A stretch of DNA of 64,000 bases from Stenopsyche tienmushanensis (taxonomy: Eukaryota > Arthropoda > Insecta > Trichoptera > Stenopsychidae): the NCBI GenBank assembly GCA_008973525.1, contig WACJ01000186.1, positions 620,001-684,000 of the forward strand, written 5' to 3'. Shown piece after piece: positions 1 through 12,068 of this stretch. The position numbers and the translations under genes are program-made. The stretch's first letter is position 1. Each line of letters opens with the position of its first letter. Below the pieces are notes generated by a model, which was given only the letters and a program-made list of their open reading frames with translations, was not told the DNA's origin and did no database searches.

Positions 1-1400
1 TCCTTCAGCCAAATATAATTGTATTATACATAAGCAATCTGTTTGGTCGTTAATATCTATTCATCTATATCCTGTAATTTTGATTGCATGTCAAATATCA
101 TAGGCAATTTGTATTAGCGCCTCTTTTGACATTTATGGAATTTATTGAAATTTACGGTTAAAATTAAGGTTTAGTCCGTTATGTTTGAAAATGTTTTTAG
201 GGCATATGTTCTAATACAAAATACATGGTCATTTGAGAAATTATGCTTATGAATCATTGATTTCGACAAATATACATAGGCCGAAGATTAATTAATTGCA
301 CAACGCAAAACTGTTAAAAGCAGAATATATAATTTTCTCTCCTTAAAACAAAAACAAAGGTGGTTTTGTATGGAGTTTGTAATTTTTTAGCGGAGCCATA
401 AGCGTATTGTTATTGAGTTCGCGTGGGTTTTGCCACTCCATAATAGTCGGTGTTGATAATGATATGTTGATTAATTGCTATGGACATGACTTTTGGGTCA
501 GACTTGCATATTAATATAATACGCGAGGACAAACGAGCAATGCTAAGGTAATGTTGAACAAGAAAGAAATTTGAATGATTACAAGTACGACTCAGGTGTG
601 CGCACCGAAACAATGGCATAGAGAGAGACGGTCATCCCAGGCTGCTCCTATTTTGTTCTTCGACTTCATCCACAACTAAAACATTTAAATTATTCGATGA
701 AAAAGTGGTATGTGATGTAATTTGATAGTAAAAGCTCAATCCAGCTACTATGTTTGTATATCATGCAAAGGAGAGACTTGAAGATAAAATTTCTCCAATT
801 TATGTTACATTGAATAGTGGCTAATAAATCTTTTCTTATAGGCATATGGTAGCATTTTAGATGAATAGATATCTGTAGACTGTATTGATTAATTCCAATA
901 TTCAGCTTCAGGGACAAAACAATATTCAAGAAGAGTAATCTGTATGAAGGTAAGCCTAAAATAATTCAATCTTTAAATATGAACCTACCCGATCATTGTA
1001 TTTAAGTTCTCATAAACCGTCAAAATTTAAGAAAATCTTTAATCGTTTCAGTGTCTTTTGTTAAAATCTCTAAACACAAAAGCCATACATATAAATAACA
1101 GCTTAAATGAAGAAGCTCTATGAGTCATTTGCGTGGCATTTACTTTATGACCATACGCATAAACTGTCACAATCATGTCTTCAGAAAATTATTACCATGC
1201 CCAGCGGTCGTGTGGATTGAGGACTGGAGATTGAACAAAAGGAGGCCACTCCTTAAAGTGCTTAACGGTGACGATGGAAGCTCCAAGACTTCATGGTCCA
1301 GCTGCCAAATGTCAGCAGATTGATTCTTTTCGATTGTTCGCCTAACTGTCCATAATCAACATGATAATCGAATCATCTCTACTCTCAATCGCCAGAGTTC
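1..1400. other. AT-rich DNA, no gene recognised
   Basis: No recognisable protein motif, repeat end or RNA was seen. The few open frames are short, overlap on both strands and have compositions typical of chance frames in AT-rich DNA. Confidence 0.6.
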
Positions 1401-1409
1401 AAAAGCATA

Positions 1410-1600
1410 TCCAACATCTCGCCTTAATAATACACCAGGAGACGCAGTGCAGAGTTCAACACCAAACCCAAACACAACAATGAAGACACAAAGTTCGATA
1501 CGCGTCTCGACTTTCTGTTTCAAATGCGGCGTCACCGAAAAGAAATTACCTGTCACAAATGTGGTCATTCAAGAAATTTCATTTCGAGATTGATATCTCC
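1410..1600 (+). pseudogene. possible Gag zinc-knuckle scrap of a retroelement
   Basis: Two CxxCG motifs follow each other: CFKCGVTEKKL from about 1516 and CHKCGHSRNF from about 1551. They are in different frames, so a frameshift would separate them. Tandem CCHC knuckles with this spacing are typical of the nucleocapsid part of retrotransposon Gag. Upstream is an open stretch rich in Ser, Thr, Pro and Asn, which would fit a Gag linker. Neither knuckle is complete: the first lacks the His, and the second lacks the last Cys. No protease, RT or LTR was found nearby, so this may be chance. Confidence 0.25.
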
Positions 1601-3947
1601 ATTGCGTATGTAAATGTAAAAAGCAGGTAAAGCATTAAACGAAGCTCTAACAACAATGGTCGCGCAATTTTACTGTTGAGAGTGCGCAAATTTATTATAC
1701 TTTCCATTATGATATGACAACGGGGACGGTCATTGTTATAAAAATGAAGACGGGAGGTCAAGGAGGTCGTCTTGGTATTTTGGGCTTTCTTGGTGATTGT
1801 CATCAGGATTTGCGTCTTTTTTGCCGGTCATAATCGGATATTTTCGACTGGGTTTGGCCGTTAGTGGGCTCCACTTTTTGCTAAATTATCTTGGAACTAC
1901 CTCGTTTTTTTTTCGTCAACGAATATCACTTTGTCATAACTTAATGACAGAAGATTGAGCACGCTGATAAGGTTCTATAAATATTATTATTTCATACATA
2001 TATTTGATGTTTAGAGAAGAAAATGCTCATTTTCTACATCATTAAAGCTCTATGTTTATACACAAATACTACCCTCATTTTCCACAGGCATCTATATCTA
2101 ACGAATTTAAAATTGCAAAAGTGAAATAACTCCGATATCATTTATGTTATGCCACTGAAAATTATGTTTTTGGGCTTGGAAAAATATTCTGTAATATGAG
2201 CGGAGGCGCGTGGAGATACAGGTCGGGCGCCCGTCGGTGACTGATTATGCTTCAAAATGCACCGGTATTTATATACTCTAATATTGCCTCTCCTTTTCTA
2301 TCTTTCTCCTTTATCTTTCTATTAAATTTAATTCTAAAAAAATGCTTATTAAAAATCATGAACTCTGACAGACGCCATGTGCAAAAAGCTCCAGGCGTTC
2401 GAAATGTGGGCGTACAGAAGGATACTCTAAATTCCTTGAACTGTTGTATAATACCTTCCAAAAATTATATAAATATGCCTAATTCGCGTGTTCAACTCTG
2501 TTAAAAACCATTTATAAAATATTATAAATAACACATATTACGTCTATCATTTTAACAACATACCGACGAATGTTTTCTAAATCCCCAAATGTATTTAAGG
2601 ATCTTTAATCCAGCATTGTATAACATTTTCTCATATCATTGTTAAATCCGGACCCGACTTAAGACATCTATTTTTTCTGAATAAAACACCTTTTTGAAAA
2701 GACTTAATGGAATCGGCGATTGCAAAAAAAATGGATTCCGCCTGAAAAACTTGTTAACAAAAGACATATCAACACGGAACGTCATTCATGTCGGGCAATT
2801 ATTAACTCAAGACGTGGGACTTTATATATTTTGGATATCGGATTTCTTACCTCCATAATCTTTTTTATTCGGGGATGTCTAACATTTTTGGATGCATTGT
2901 TATGCACTTCATCGGTCAGTAGAGATTCGCATAGTGCACAAAAAAAAAAAAAATGGAATTATATCCAAGATTATAGCGAAAGTTTTCCAAGCGCACTTGT
3001 TATTCGCAGTATATGAAAGAATCATAATTTTTTGATTATTATTTTTTTTGTATTGAAAACGGTCTTCACTGGTAAAATCATTATGTACATCAAACGGATG
3101 CCATCAAACGATCTGCTTCAATGAAACTTCCCTACCGATATGTTCGCCTGAATTAAATTCGTCCTTCCAAAATAGCCTCTTGTCATCTAAGAATTACAAA
3201 AACGAAAGGAAAAAATCGCGTTTTTTTAATATTCTTCTAATCATTGTTTGCGACACAACAGAGGAGACCAATAAGGCACAATGGTCCACGGCTGAATGCC
3301 TCGTGGATAGGGGACGATACCGGGATACCGGGGGAAGGGATTCTTCATAATTACTGGGGACGGCAAAAAACACGAGGCCTTTGATGCTCTGATTATTTTG
3401 CCGATAACAATTGCGATGATAAAAATTCTGAAGAAGTGCGTACGATTGTCCCAGAGGTTTTTTTGTGATCTGCGACCGTGATAGCGGACGCCGTCGTCCT
3501 GTGTTGGACAGCAAAGGTCAAATCCTGCCGAAAACTCTTTGTGCCAAAATTTTTGCACCGTTGAAAAATGCAATGATCGCGATCCTTTTTTTTTGCCCTG
3601 AAAGGGTATATTTTTACCCCATTTTTTATGAAAACCTTCATTCGCTGTTGGCGAAATAATGATATTTGTAACGAACCTTAGAATCTCAAAATATTCGACA
3701 ACAGATCTTGGTTTAGTGTTTTGTGAGCAATCCTCGAAGGGAATGAAAATATATATTTTTTAGAAAGACAACTTTAATTTTACTTGTTATTTTATTATTC
3801 CATTGGAAAGAACATGGCACTAAACTGGTTTAGATATATTATATTATAAATATTCTATATATATATTATTATAAATATTCTGATTTAAATTCAAATTTAA
3901 AAAAAAAAACATTTAACCAATTTTACATCGATTATTAAATTTTAAAA
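1601..3947. other. no gene recognised; balanced patch at 3.24-3.66 kb
   Basis: Mostly AT-rich DNA with a 13-A run near 2939. The stretch 3240-3660 is less AT-rich and has overlapping open frames of about 110 codons on the minus strand. None shows a recognisable domain, and the frames contradict each other, so none is called a gene. Confidence 0.5.
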
Positions 3948-4009
3948 TATCAGGTGAGTCCAAAAGTTCGTGCGCATTTTTGAAAAATCAATTATATATT
4001 TTTTTCCAC

Positions 4010-4345
4010 TATCTACAATTTCTCGCCATCTTACAGGTAGCTTTTTAATTCAATTGCTGCAGAAAGACACTGGTTTTGATAGAAAAAACTTGAAAGTACA
4101 TTTGGTACATCCTGTTTAGAATTTAACTTTTTCCCTGGTAAAAAAAAATTGTAAGCCACGAAATGAGTGAAAATCACTTGGGGAAATATCCGGGGAGTAA
4201 GCAGGATGTTACAAAAGCTCCCAATTAAATTCACTAATTTTTTGCAGCGTTGTTTGAGCCGTATGCAGTCTAGCATTCAAAATGAAACAACACTTTCTTG
4301 AGACATTCACCAATCGTGGGCGTTTTTTAATCAATTCTAAGTATA
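4010..4345 (-). pseudogene. mariner transposase, C-terminal part (broken)
   Basis: The minus-strand translation, combined over frames, shows the mariner order. LIKKRPRLVN is followed by a degraded second-Asp motif (NARLHTAQTTLQ for the usual DNARPHTA), then HPAYSPDISPSDFH with the third Asp of the D34D triad, then FLPGKKLNSKQDVPNVLSS. It is broken by frameshifts and a stop in the HPAY segment. The first part of the gene lies beyond the LINE insertion, at 5110-5420. It cannot encode a working transposase. Confidence 0.85.
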
Positions 4346-4383
4346 AACAATACTATAAACATCTACATTAATAGTTTTATTTC

Positions 4384-4977
4384 GCAGATTACGTTTCCAT
4401 CCTAGTCACAGCCAAATCCACGGAGATCCTGCGAACGACCTGTGAGGACGTGCTGAGAAAGGCCAAGAAGTGGCTGACAGGAGCTGGTCTGCAGCTCGCT
4501 GTCCAAAAAACGAAGGTCTTCTTTTCCACAAGACGCAGGAATCTTGCGCCCACACCCCTAAGGATCGCGACTTGCGAGATTAAACACTCAAGATCCATTC
4601 GATATTTGGGGGTGGAGATTGATGACGAGCTCCGATAATCAATACAGAAAGGCGAAGACAACAATAACGCTAAGCAAAGCACCATAGCAGCATGGCAGTC
4701 CCGATGGGACAACTCCGCTAAAGATTGGTGGATATCGAACCTGAGAACTTGGGTAGCCAAAAAGCAGCACGGGCAACTGTGCTACCACTTGACCCAGGTC
4801 CTCACCGGGCACGGCTGTTTTCGTAGCTACCTATACAAAATAGGCAAAGAGACACACCCGAAGTGTCACCACTACGGAGCTGAGTTTGAAAATGCTGCAC
4901 ACACGACATTTGTCTGCTCAGCGTGGAGCACTGTCTGTCTTCGAGCTTCAATGTACAAGAGTGTTCTTTCTGAATAG
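4384..4977 (+). pseudogene. R1-like reverse transcriptase C-terminus
   Basis: The translation begins inside the RT with EDVLRKAKKWLTGAGLQLA and continues to the thumb motif SIRYLGVEIDDELR. After an in-frame stop at about 4636 it resumes with WQSRWDNSAKDWW, LTQVLTGHGCFRSYL and KCHHYG...HTTFVCSAW. These last motifs are the C-terminal region typical of R1 and related LINEs: the WQxRWD box, the LTGHG box, then a CxxC-H-C zinc knuckle. Around 200 residues that normally separate thumb and WQxRWD are absent, so the copy also carries an internal deletion. The YxDD active site is not present. Confidence 0.85.
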
Positions 4978-5105
4978 TGGAGGGGGTTACGGAGGGTCCT
5001 CGTAATTACTCCCGTAGGGGTTAATTAGTAGCCGAGTGGCAGCCGAAGAGGAGGGGGGTTTAGTTTTTTTAGGATGTAAAAACCTTTGCTGTTGGCGATA
5101 AAAGG
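4384..5105 (+). mobile_element. R1-like non-LTR retrotransposon, 5'-truncated, nested in mariner
   Basis: The fragment lies on the plus strand, opposite to the host mariner. It holds only the end of the reverse transcriptase and the C-terminal zinc-binding tail, as expected for a LINE with incomplete reverse transcription. A GT-rich tail after the stop codon at 4975-4977 probably represents the 3' UTR. The exact ends and any target duplication could not be fixed because the flanking mariner sequence is itself deleted. Confidence 0.8.
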
Positions 5106-5109
5106 CAAG

Positions 5110-5420
5110 TTCAGATATTAATTATTTTCTGGCAATTGGATTCGAATAGCTCATACGGTACCCAATTTCCATAATTGAATACTTGAATACTTTCCCAAAC
5201 ATTAAATGATGAAAAACTGTATCACAAGATGAATCCATCTTTTCAGCAATCTGATCCACTATTAATTGTGGTTCTGACTCCACAATATTTTTAAGAACGT
5301 CTTTATTAAAATTAGCAATACGTCCTGAACGGGAATCATCATTAATGCTGCTTTCTGCAACTTCAAATTTTTTAAAACATTTCTGGGCAGCCCTTACACT
5401 GATACGAGTATGGTATTAAT
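5110..5420 (-). pseudogene. mariner transposase, N-terminal part
   Basis: The minus-strand frames show the paired-type DNA-binding region of a mariner transposase: VRAAQKCFKKFEVAESSI, then DDSRSGRIANFNKDVLKNIV, ESEPQLIVDQIAEKM, and GNWVPYELFESN at the point where the LINE begins. The order and spacing match the helix-turn-helix part and the WVPHEL linker of mariner proteins. The initiator Met is not evident, and frames shift several times. Together with 4010-4345 it makes one interrupted gene. Confidence 0.8.
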
Positions 5421-5472
5421 ATGCGTCTAATATTTACAAAAAAATACGCACGAACTTTTGGACTGGCCGATA

Positions 5473-8090
5473 TACTAAAATAAGATTAATTTTAACTTCG
5501 TTTTTGGTTCTTATAAAGCTATAAATGAATAAGAGAGTAGCTTAGAGGCTTGAAATAAAATTGTCTTCGAGCAATTTCTTACATACATACATACGTCAGA
5601 CGCCTTATCGCATGTATTATTTAATTATTGATAAAATCGCCAAACAAAATCTGAATTAATTACAGAAAGGATGCTGGTTTCCTATCTCGATCCCGGCAGG
5701 AGCTCTTCAAAGCCTCTTCCTTTCACACGTTATCGCATTAAAACTAATGCAAAACTTGTAAAACTTCTCGGGATCAAAAGTCACCTGGAGACCTGTACTC
5801 TCAACTATATCACTTTCAACTTCAACTTTTCACTTCAACCCCGTGTTATCGCCACCAAAGTTTTAACTCGGACCTGGATCCACCATTGTCCTACGAACGT
5901 TTAAGTGAATCTTCAAACTTTTTGATAAGGTCCCCTTTGAGATTCGGATGGTCTTTGACCAAAAACAAAATTCTGGTCGCACCCTAATTTAGTTGGGGTT
6001 CTTTTGTCTTCGCCGCCGCAATCACGCACGAATTGCTCCATGAGTATCTCACAGATCAATTAATTGGCACAAGGTAATCTTACAAAATTCCCTGCTGAAG
6101 AATTAATCGGATGAAAATATTTTGTTTGGTGGTCTTTATTAACGAATATGATGTTTCCGACTTAAGTATATAACATTTATGATCTGACATGAACCGAGTG
6201 AGTCCAGACACTACGGCTATTTTTGCACTGACTGGACGTTGCTTGACCCAGAGTGAACTTCTGTCAGGGTCTTGATCTCGTCTTAGACCAATATAAGTTC
6301 TTTTGAAAGGTGGCTATAAATACCATTAATGTATTAAGTTGTTTCATTATACTATCAAAACGAAATTATTATAAAATATATCATGGAAGTACTAACGAAA
6401 ATTATTATTTTGCACAGGTTTGGATGCTAAAAACGACACAGTTGAGGACGTTGAAAAATAATTTAATTTTGCTAAATATGTTCAATTTCTTACAAATACA
6501 ATCATTTGATCAAATAACAACTCCGAATGCTGCATACGAAGTAAAAATAAAATGCATCAATAGATCCATGTCCAGGTGTCCAAATGCTATCCCGTTGGAT
6601 GCATTGCATGAACCGTATCGTGAATTGCACATTTTATTCATAAGGTTCTGTTTAGCGGTCTTTAACGCTAAATACGTTACGTTTGCTATGATGGATGATA
6701 TCTAGAGGAAATCATCTTTGTCTAGAGAAAAAAAAAATCAAATGGCCATAATGGATTCTGCATGCTTTGCTACCATGCATTTTTTTAGAACACAGCTTGC
6801 ATAATATTTTATATGCGAATCTTAATTTCTTGAATGAATATTTCAGATAGCAGATTTATTTATAGTCCAGTATGCTGAGTATAATGAGGTGTGGCCGTCA
6901 AAGGAACGCATGTTAAGAAAATTGGCGAAAGTTTGTAACATCATAAAAAGCATTTGAAATGGCAGTGGGTATGACGGATGAAAGCTGGATGAAGGCCGTC
7001 ATGCAATGGTACCCAAAAGAAATGAAACAACCAAATTACCGATTGTTGTATTCATGCTATACATTTAAATGGTAGAGCAATCGGATTTATGTTGTTCTTA
7101 GAATTATATTGCTATGTCAGTTTGGGAATATCTGAATATGTTCGATATGTCCATAATAGAATACGAACGAAAGTGAATATGAATTTTACAAAGTCATCTG
7201 GGTCATGCTGCATTATCATCGCCGAAGGTGTCCAGTGTGTCATGTATGATCGATCATCATCGTTGCCGCGTCCAAAACGGCGGACAGGTAAAAATTGAAT
7301 CACGGTCTCTGGATCTCATTGTCCATTGTTGATCCATATCGGCGAAGCGAATCGGTCCGGTGCTGATTTTAGGACAAGGGACAAAGGAACAATTGCGTCT
7401 AGATGTGTTGTGATCCAGAAAAAGAACGATTCTGGAAGTGCATCATACATCAAAGTCGAGCCATGCAATGATCCCAATCGAACAGGGATAAATCATAGCG
7501 AACGAAATGAGCAGAAGCAACGACAATTTTGAAAGCATTTTCAATCGATGTAATTGGCCAGAATGATTGTCAAAAATTGCATTCTTCGAATGAAGCATAA
7601 ATATGCATGCCTGAATAATGTCTTGCATTAATAATTTGTCAGATCAAACATGACCTCAAATAAATCACCGGCGAAGCAGCAAAATAAACGTGTGCTCAAT
7701 TTTAAGATGAAAGATGAAGACCATTCGAAGATGATAGTGAATGCAAATATGCAAAAAATATTGCAAGCAAATGGAATGCTTCCAAATGTCCTCTTGCATC
7801 AACATCTATCACTAATTTGGAGCAGAGAGTGGATATTAAAAAGCCAAGACTTTAACAGATCAAAACAAATACATAAATCTAAAATCAAAAGATATTGAAT
7901 AATGCACTATTTTCGATATTTATTTATAAAAGGTTAAATAATTTTGATCTTTCAAAATTATTTAATTTAGAACCACAGAACCAGCCTTTGATCATTCATT
8001 GGCATTCCAATCATGATGATCTAATTCAGTGTAGGTTTTACTTAGTCTTCCATAGCATCTAACCACATTAGTGTGACCTTCTTCTAATAG
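5473..8090. other. no gene recognised
   Basis: Contains a short ACAT microsatellite at about 5579-5595 and several frames of 60-131 codons at 6.3-7.9 kb. None shows a motif I recognise. The 6310-6705 frame has no neighbouring exon signals or homologous partner in the window. The block may be eroded transposon, but this is not demonstrable from the sequence alone. Confidence 0.4.
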
Positions 8091-8092
8091 TA

Positions 8093-9008
8093 TTAGGTTG
8101 TCCCATAAGTTTATTTCGCAAATGAACACAGATAGCCATGGTTGAAGAAAACCCGCGATATACTATTCGCGAAATAGATAACAAGTTAGAAATTCCACGA
8201 ACATCCATCCATAATCATCTGACAAAATTGGGCTACATCAATCGTTCAGATGTGTGGCTTCCTCATGAACTGACTGACTCAAATAAACTTCAGCGTATTT
8301 CAACATGCGATCTTTTTCTCCAACCACATAATAGCCAACCTTTTTTGAAGAGGCTTTTAACTGGATATGAAATTTGGATACTCTATGAGAATATCCAATG
8401 TAAATGGTCTTGGACCAAGGGTGCAGAAGCTTTAACTGTAGCTAAACCTGGCCTACATCCAAAAAAAAGTTTTGCTATGCATTTGGTGGGACTGGAAAGG
8501 GGTAGTTTATTATGAGCTACTTCAGCAAGATGAAACGATCAATCCAACAAAATATTGTTTTTAACTAAACAATCTAAAGGATGCAATTGCCAGAAAACGG
8601 CCAGAATTAGCGAACAGATGAGGCATTGTTTTTCATCACGATAACGCCAGGATAATGTGTCTTTGCTCGTCAGAAATAAATTATTATCATTTGACTGGGA
8701 TGTTTTATCTCATCCTCCATACTCTCCGGACATTGCCCCTTCAAAATATTATTTATTTATTTCATTGAAAAATTCTTAACGTGGTAAAAATTTTAATTCA
8801 AAATTGATATAAAAATGTACCTTGATCAATATTTTTTCAATAAACCTGGGAAATTTTGGCAAGAAGGCATTATGAGGCTTCTGGAGAGATGGAGAAAGGT
8901 AATAGAACAGAATAGATCATATATTATTCAATAAATTTTGATGTAACACAAATAATTGTTTATTTTGTTCTTAATATGAAAACGAAAGAAACTTATGGGA
9001 CACCCTAA
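8093..9008 (+). mobile_element. mariner element (subfamily C), deleted copy 1
   Basis: It is bounded by inverted repeats TTAGGTTGTCCCATAAGTTT (left) and, inverted, TTAGGGTGTCCCATAAGTTT (right), with TA on both sides. At 916 bp it is shorter than a full mariner of about 1.3 kb. The missing part is the 5' UTR and the first helix-turn-helix of the transposase. The same 5' deletion is present in the copy at 11124-11518. Confidence 0.9.
8138..8930 (+). pseudogene. mariner transposase lacking first HTH, catalytically dead
   Basis: The frame opens with MVEENPRYTIREIDNKLEIP and continues through HNHLTKLGYINRSDVWLPHE, the second helix-turn-helix and WVPHEL-type linker. The first catalytic Asp is lost (LLTGYE for the usual TGDE). 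The second block, HHDNAR, is present in another frame. In the third, SPDIAPSKYYLF has Lys where the last Asp of D34D should be. Stops and frameshifts begin after codon 125. The C-terminal end (LLERWRKVIEQN) is still readable near 8880. Confidence 0.88.
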
Positions 9009-9149
9009 TATAATAAACTCTCAATTATCTGGAATAAGGCTGAAGAGAAAGAATACGGATAGCTGGAAAACACTTATCGTTTTGTTTGTTTTTGAGATTT
9101 TTTAAACAAATTTCTTAAAACTATTATATCATTGTTTCAAATCCTTTTT

Positions 9150-9560
9150 TTTTCAGTATAATCTAGCAAGCGTCATCTTCTTCGGCAAGAATCGTGCTTC
9201 CTGCAGCCAGATCTTTTTCTCATGATCAATAAAAAAGCTACCTACATTCCACCACTCGGCTACACAACGGCCCGATAGCAGAACGGACCCGCGTGCGAAC
9301 ACTCCGCTTCACGTTATCCAACGCTACTTTGATACTTAAACGCATTGGTCCATGGTCTGGATCAAAGATGTCATTTTAGGAGGTAAAAATTTTACAACCA
9401 TAAGTCCATCACTTGTTTTCAATATGTTTTCGTTTGGATGAGAAGAAGCATTATCTAATAATAATACTGTTTTCATTGGCAATCCCTATTTTTTTTTAAA
9501 AACCTCTGGAATCCATTTATTTTTGAACCAATCATCAAAAATCTGTCTGTACATCTATAT
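9150..9560 (-). pseudogene. Tigger/pogo-type (DDE_1) transposase fragment
   Basis: The minus strand reads FDDWFKNKWIPEVFKK, one stop, GLPMKTVLLLDNASSHPNE, then VVKFLPPKMTSLIQTMDQ. This is the order seen in Tigger, pogo and jerky-type DDE_1 proteins: the WF..W.PEV segment, the second Asp in LLLDNA..HP, then FLPP.TSLIQPMDQ with the last catalytic Asp. The frame breaks just after MDQ, and the downstream C-terminus is only partly readable. The N-terminal DNA-binding domain and inverted repeats were not found. Confidence 0.85.
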
Positions 9561-11121
9561 CCCTTTCTAGCTATAATAATCGACAGGAAGAGTTTATTCG
9601 AAAGATCGAGTCGTGAAGATTTGGTAATAATTTGGTAATACTGTTTGCGTTATTCGTTTTTAAAATAAAGCAATTTCCCTGTATATGATTTTCAAGAGAA
9701 ATATTGATCAATCGAATTCTGTGTTTTGTTATTGAGTTTGTTTTAAATTTTGCTACTTTAAACACGTTTGTATGAATCTGAATTAGAAGGATGTTTGGTT
9801 GTATATATTTGGTGATATCCTCATTTTGCAACAGAATGCCTGCAGCGCGATATGGCGATGAATACAATACATTTCATGTAACATATTCGAAGAATAGCTT
9901 TATAAGCTCAATATGATCATAAATTGTTATGATGAAAGCTGTGAAGGACGTTGAAGGCTATTCGAAGCATCGACAATTTCGACATCCAGTTCCCATGATT
10001 CTATAATATATTTATATTCAATAATTTAGTACACAATATTGTATGCCATGTGTTTAATCAATATGCAAATTTCAAAACATCAATACCGTTGTTGCATATT
10101 GAAAAAAAAAATTGTATACCTGAGAAAAAAAAACTCCATAAATATTCTGGTGCGATGAGTTTACACCTCCACTTTACATTTATTACCGGTGTTGCAAAAA
10201 CTCATAAAAAGAAGAAATATAATGATTATGGTGGTCATGGATTTCACAACCAAAACAATGGTCTATCAAAAGATCGTTCAAATTTCAATATAATCGATCA
10301 TTCATTACTGATTTTAATGTGATAAATCATATTAAAAAAATATGGATGCTCGAATATAAATCTCAAGCGATACACATCCCAAATAAAATGTATGTCCATA
10401 GGAACCAAGTCCGACGAAGAAGATTCACCCTTTGCGTGTCTGGTTTAAAAAAGCGCACATAAGTGGCTATCAGTCACTCGCATGGTATTTTTGATATATG
10501 GTCGGTGGCCATCGGGGTCTTTATTCATTTTATCCGATCGGTTGGGTTGTGTGAAAACATTTCAATAAGCCCAACAATAGTGGGGCCCCTCCAGGGCCGG
10601 CCCGCACTTATAAATCTTTCAGGCGAACAAAAGCGCCGAAATTCCTAAGTGACCTTTTATGGGGCCAGCTCGCCACGGTCCCTCGCCACTCGATAAGGGA
10701 TGAAGCCGAGGAAACCTCCGCTTTATTGGACTATAATAGAGGGTCACACTTTTTTATGGATAGGGTGGAACGGTCAATTGAATCAGGGCTATGCACACAT
10801 TCGTGTTTTTTCTGCCCCCGACCAATAACATATTTATGAGGCTTATACAAACGTTAACGTGCATGGCTATTTTGCAGGCTGTAAATCTTTTTCATGGGAC
10901 GATAAGTATTCTAATTTTGCCTCAAAATATATTTCCTTATATTTCAATATTTTAACTTAATTTAAAAACTGACCCCCGACGCCCCGCCCTGAATTCTTAT
11001 GAATTTTGACGATGATTTCATGAACTTTTGATTTGAAATTTTCTTAAATTTTCTTCTTAAATCAATTTGGAGCTTTCGAGCTTTTATCTTCTAATTAATA
11101 TATTAGCACTATTAATATAAG
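9561..11121. other. no gene recognised
   Basis: The first part (to about 9870) has a minus-strand open frame upstream of the Tigger fragment that may be eroded transposon but has no clear motif. A GC-richer patch at 10560-10790 begins with a GGGCCGGCCC palindrome near 10581. Confidence 0.4.
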
Positions 11122-11123
11122 TA

Positions 11124-11518
11124 TTAGGTTGTTCCATAAGTTTCTTTCGCAAATGAACACAGATCTAATCATGGCCATGGTTGAAGAAAACTCGCGATGT
11201 ACTGTTAGCGAAATAGCTAACAAGTTAGAAATTCCACGAACATCCGTCCATAGTCATCTGACAAAATTGGGCTACATCAATCGTTCAGATGTGTGGCTTT
11301 CAGATGAACTGACTGACTCAAATAAACTTCAGCGTATTTCAACATGCGATCTTCTTCTCCAACGACCTAATAACCAATCTTTTTTGAAGAGACTTGTCAC
11401 TGGAGATGAATGAAGGTAATAGAACAGAATGGATCAAATATTATTCAATAAATTTCGATGTAACACAAATTATTTTTTTCTTAATATGAAAACGAAAGAA
11501 ACTTATGGGACATTCCAA
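11124..11518 (+). mobile_element. mariner element (subfamily C), MITE-like copy 2
   Basis: Ends match copy 1 (TTAGGTTGTTCCATAAGTTT; inverted right end TTGGAATGTCCCATAAGTTT) with flanking TA. Only 395 bp remain. The 5' coding part (EENSRCTVSEIANKLEIP to LLQRPNNQSFLKRLVTGDE) is joined directly to the last ~110 bp of the element. The first catalytic Asp, lost in copy 1, is still readable here as TGDE, so neither copy derives simply from the other. Confidence 0.9.
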
Positions 11519-11520
11519 TA

Positions 11521-12068
11521 ATTGTATTCTTAATAATGTGAATTTAAAAAATCCACTTATTAAATCTGGACATGATTACTGGATATCATTACATGAGGTA
11601 TGTATTTGCATAAAAGCAATTAATTATTGTCATAAAAGAGTGTTATTTATTGTCATAAATATCTCGGCGATTTTGCAAGATATTCGGTCCATTTAAATGA
11701 CTGATTCCATCAATATTCCATTATTTATCGAAGGGGCTTTTGTGATGACCCTCGAAGCGGAAAGCGATTCCCGGATCATATAGGGAGCGCTTCCTCTCGG
11801 CTTCCGATAAGATTTATTTATAGGTGTGCATGGTTGGTTAACAAGGGTTTCTCAACTTCCTGCGGTCACTGCATCAACACTTAACTTGTACATCACCCCT
11901 CAAAGCCTTCAAATTCTTCTATTATCACTTACATCTGTTTGCCGAGGGCTATCTACGAAGTTACGACCGCGGGTGGAACATACATAGGGTATATCAGATC
12001 ACGACAAAGTATCAAGATATGGTAATGGACTCGTCCCGGTTTATCAAACAAGTCATGATGTTTGATAA
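11521..12068. other. no gene recognised
   Basis: A mildly GC-balanced stretch from 11.7 kb onward with no recognisable motif. Confidence 0.4.

Larger units (their letters stand above)
3950..5470 (-). mobile_element. mariner element (subfamily A), interrupted by a LINE
   Basis: Both terminal inverted repeats are present. The left end reads TCAGGTGAGTCCAAAAGTTC, and the right end, inverted, reads TCGGCCAGTCCAAAAGTTCG. Both continue into GTGCGYATTTTT and are flanked by TA, the mariner target duplication. The transposase runs on the minus strand, with its N-terminal part at the right end and its C-terminal part at the left. The middle of the gene, including the first catalytic Asp block, is missing, and an R1-like LINE occupies that place. 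Confidence 0.85.

Noticed and set aside
3241..3573. Overlapping 82-110 codon minus-strand frames
   Set aside because: Three mutually exclusive frames in the same place with no recognisable protein family.
10560..10990. hAT-like tips CAGGGCCGGCCC and, inverted, CAGGGCGGGGCG about 400 bp apart
   Set aside because: The tips agree only in the first bases and no 8-bp duplication flanks them.
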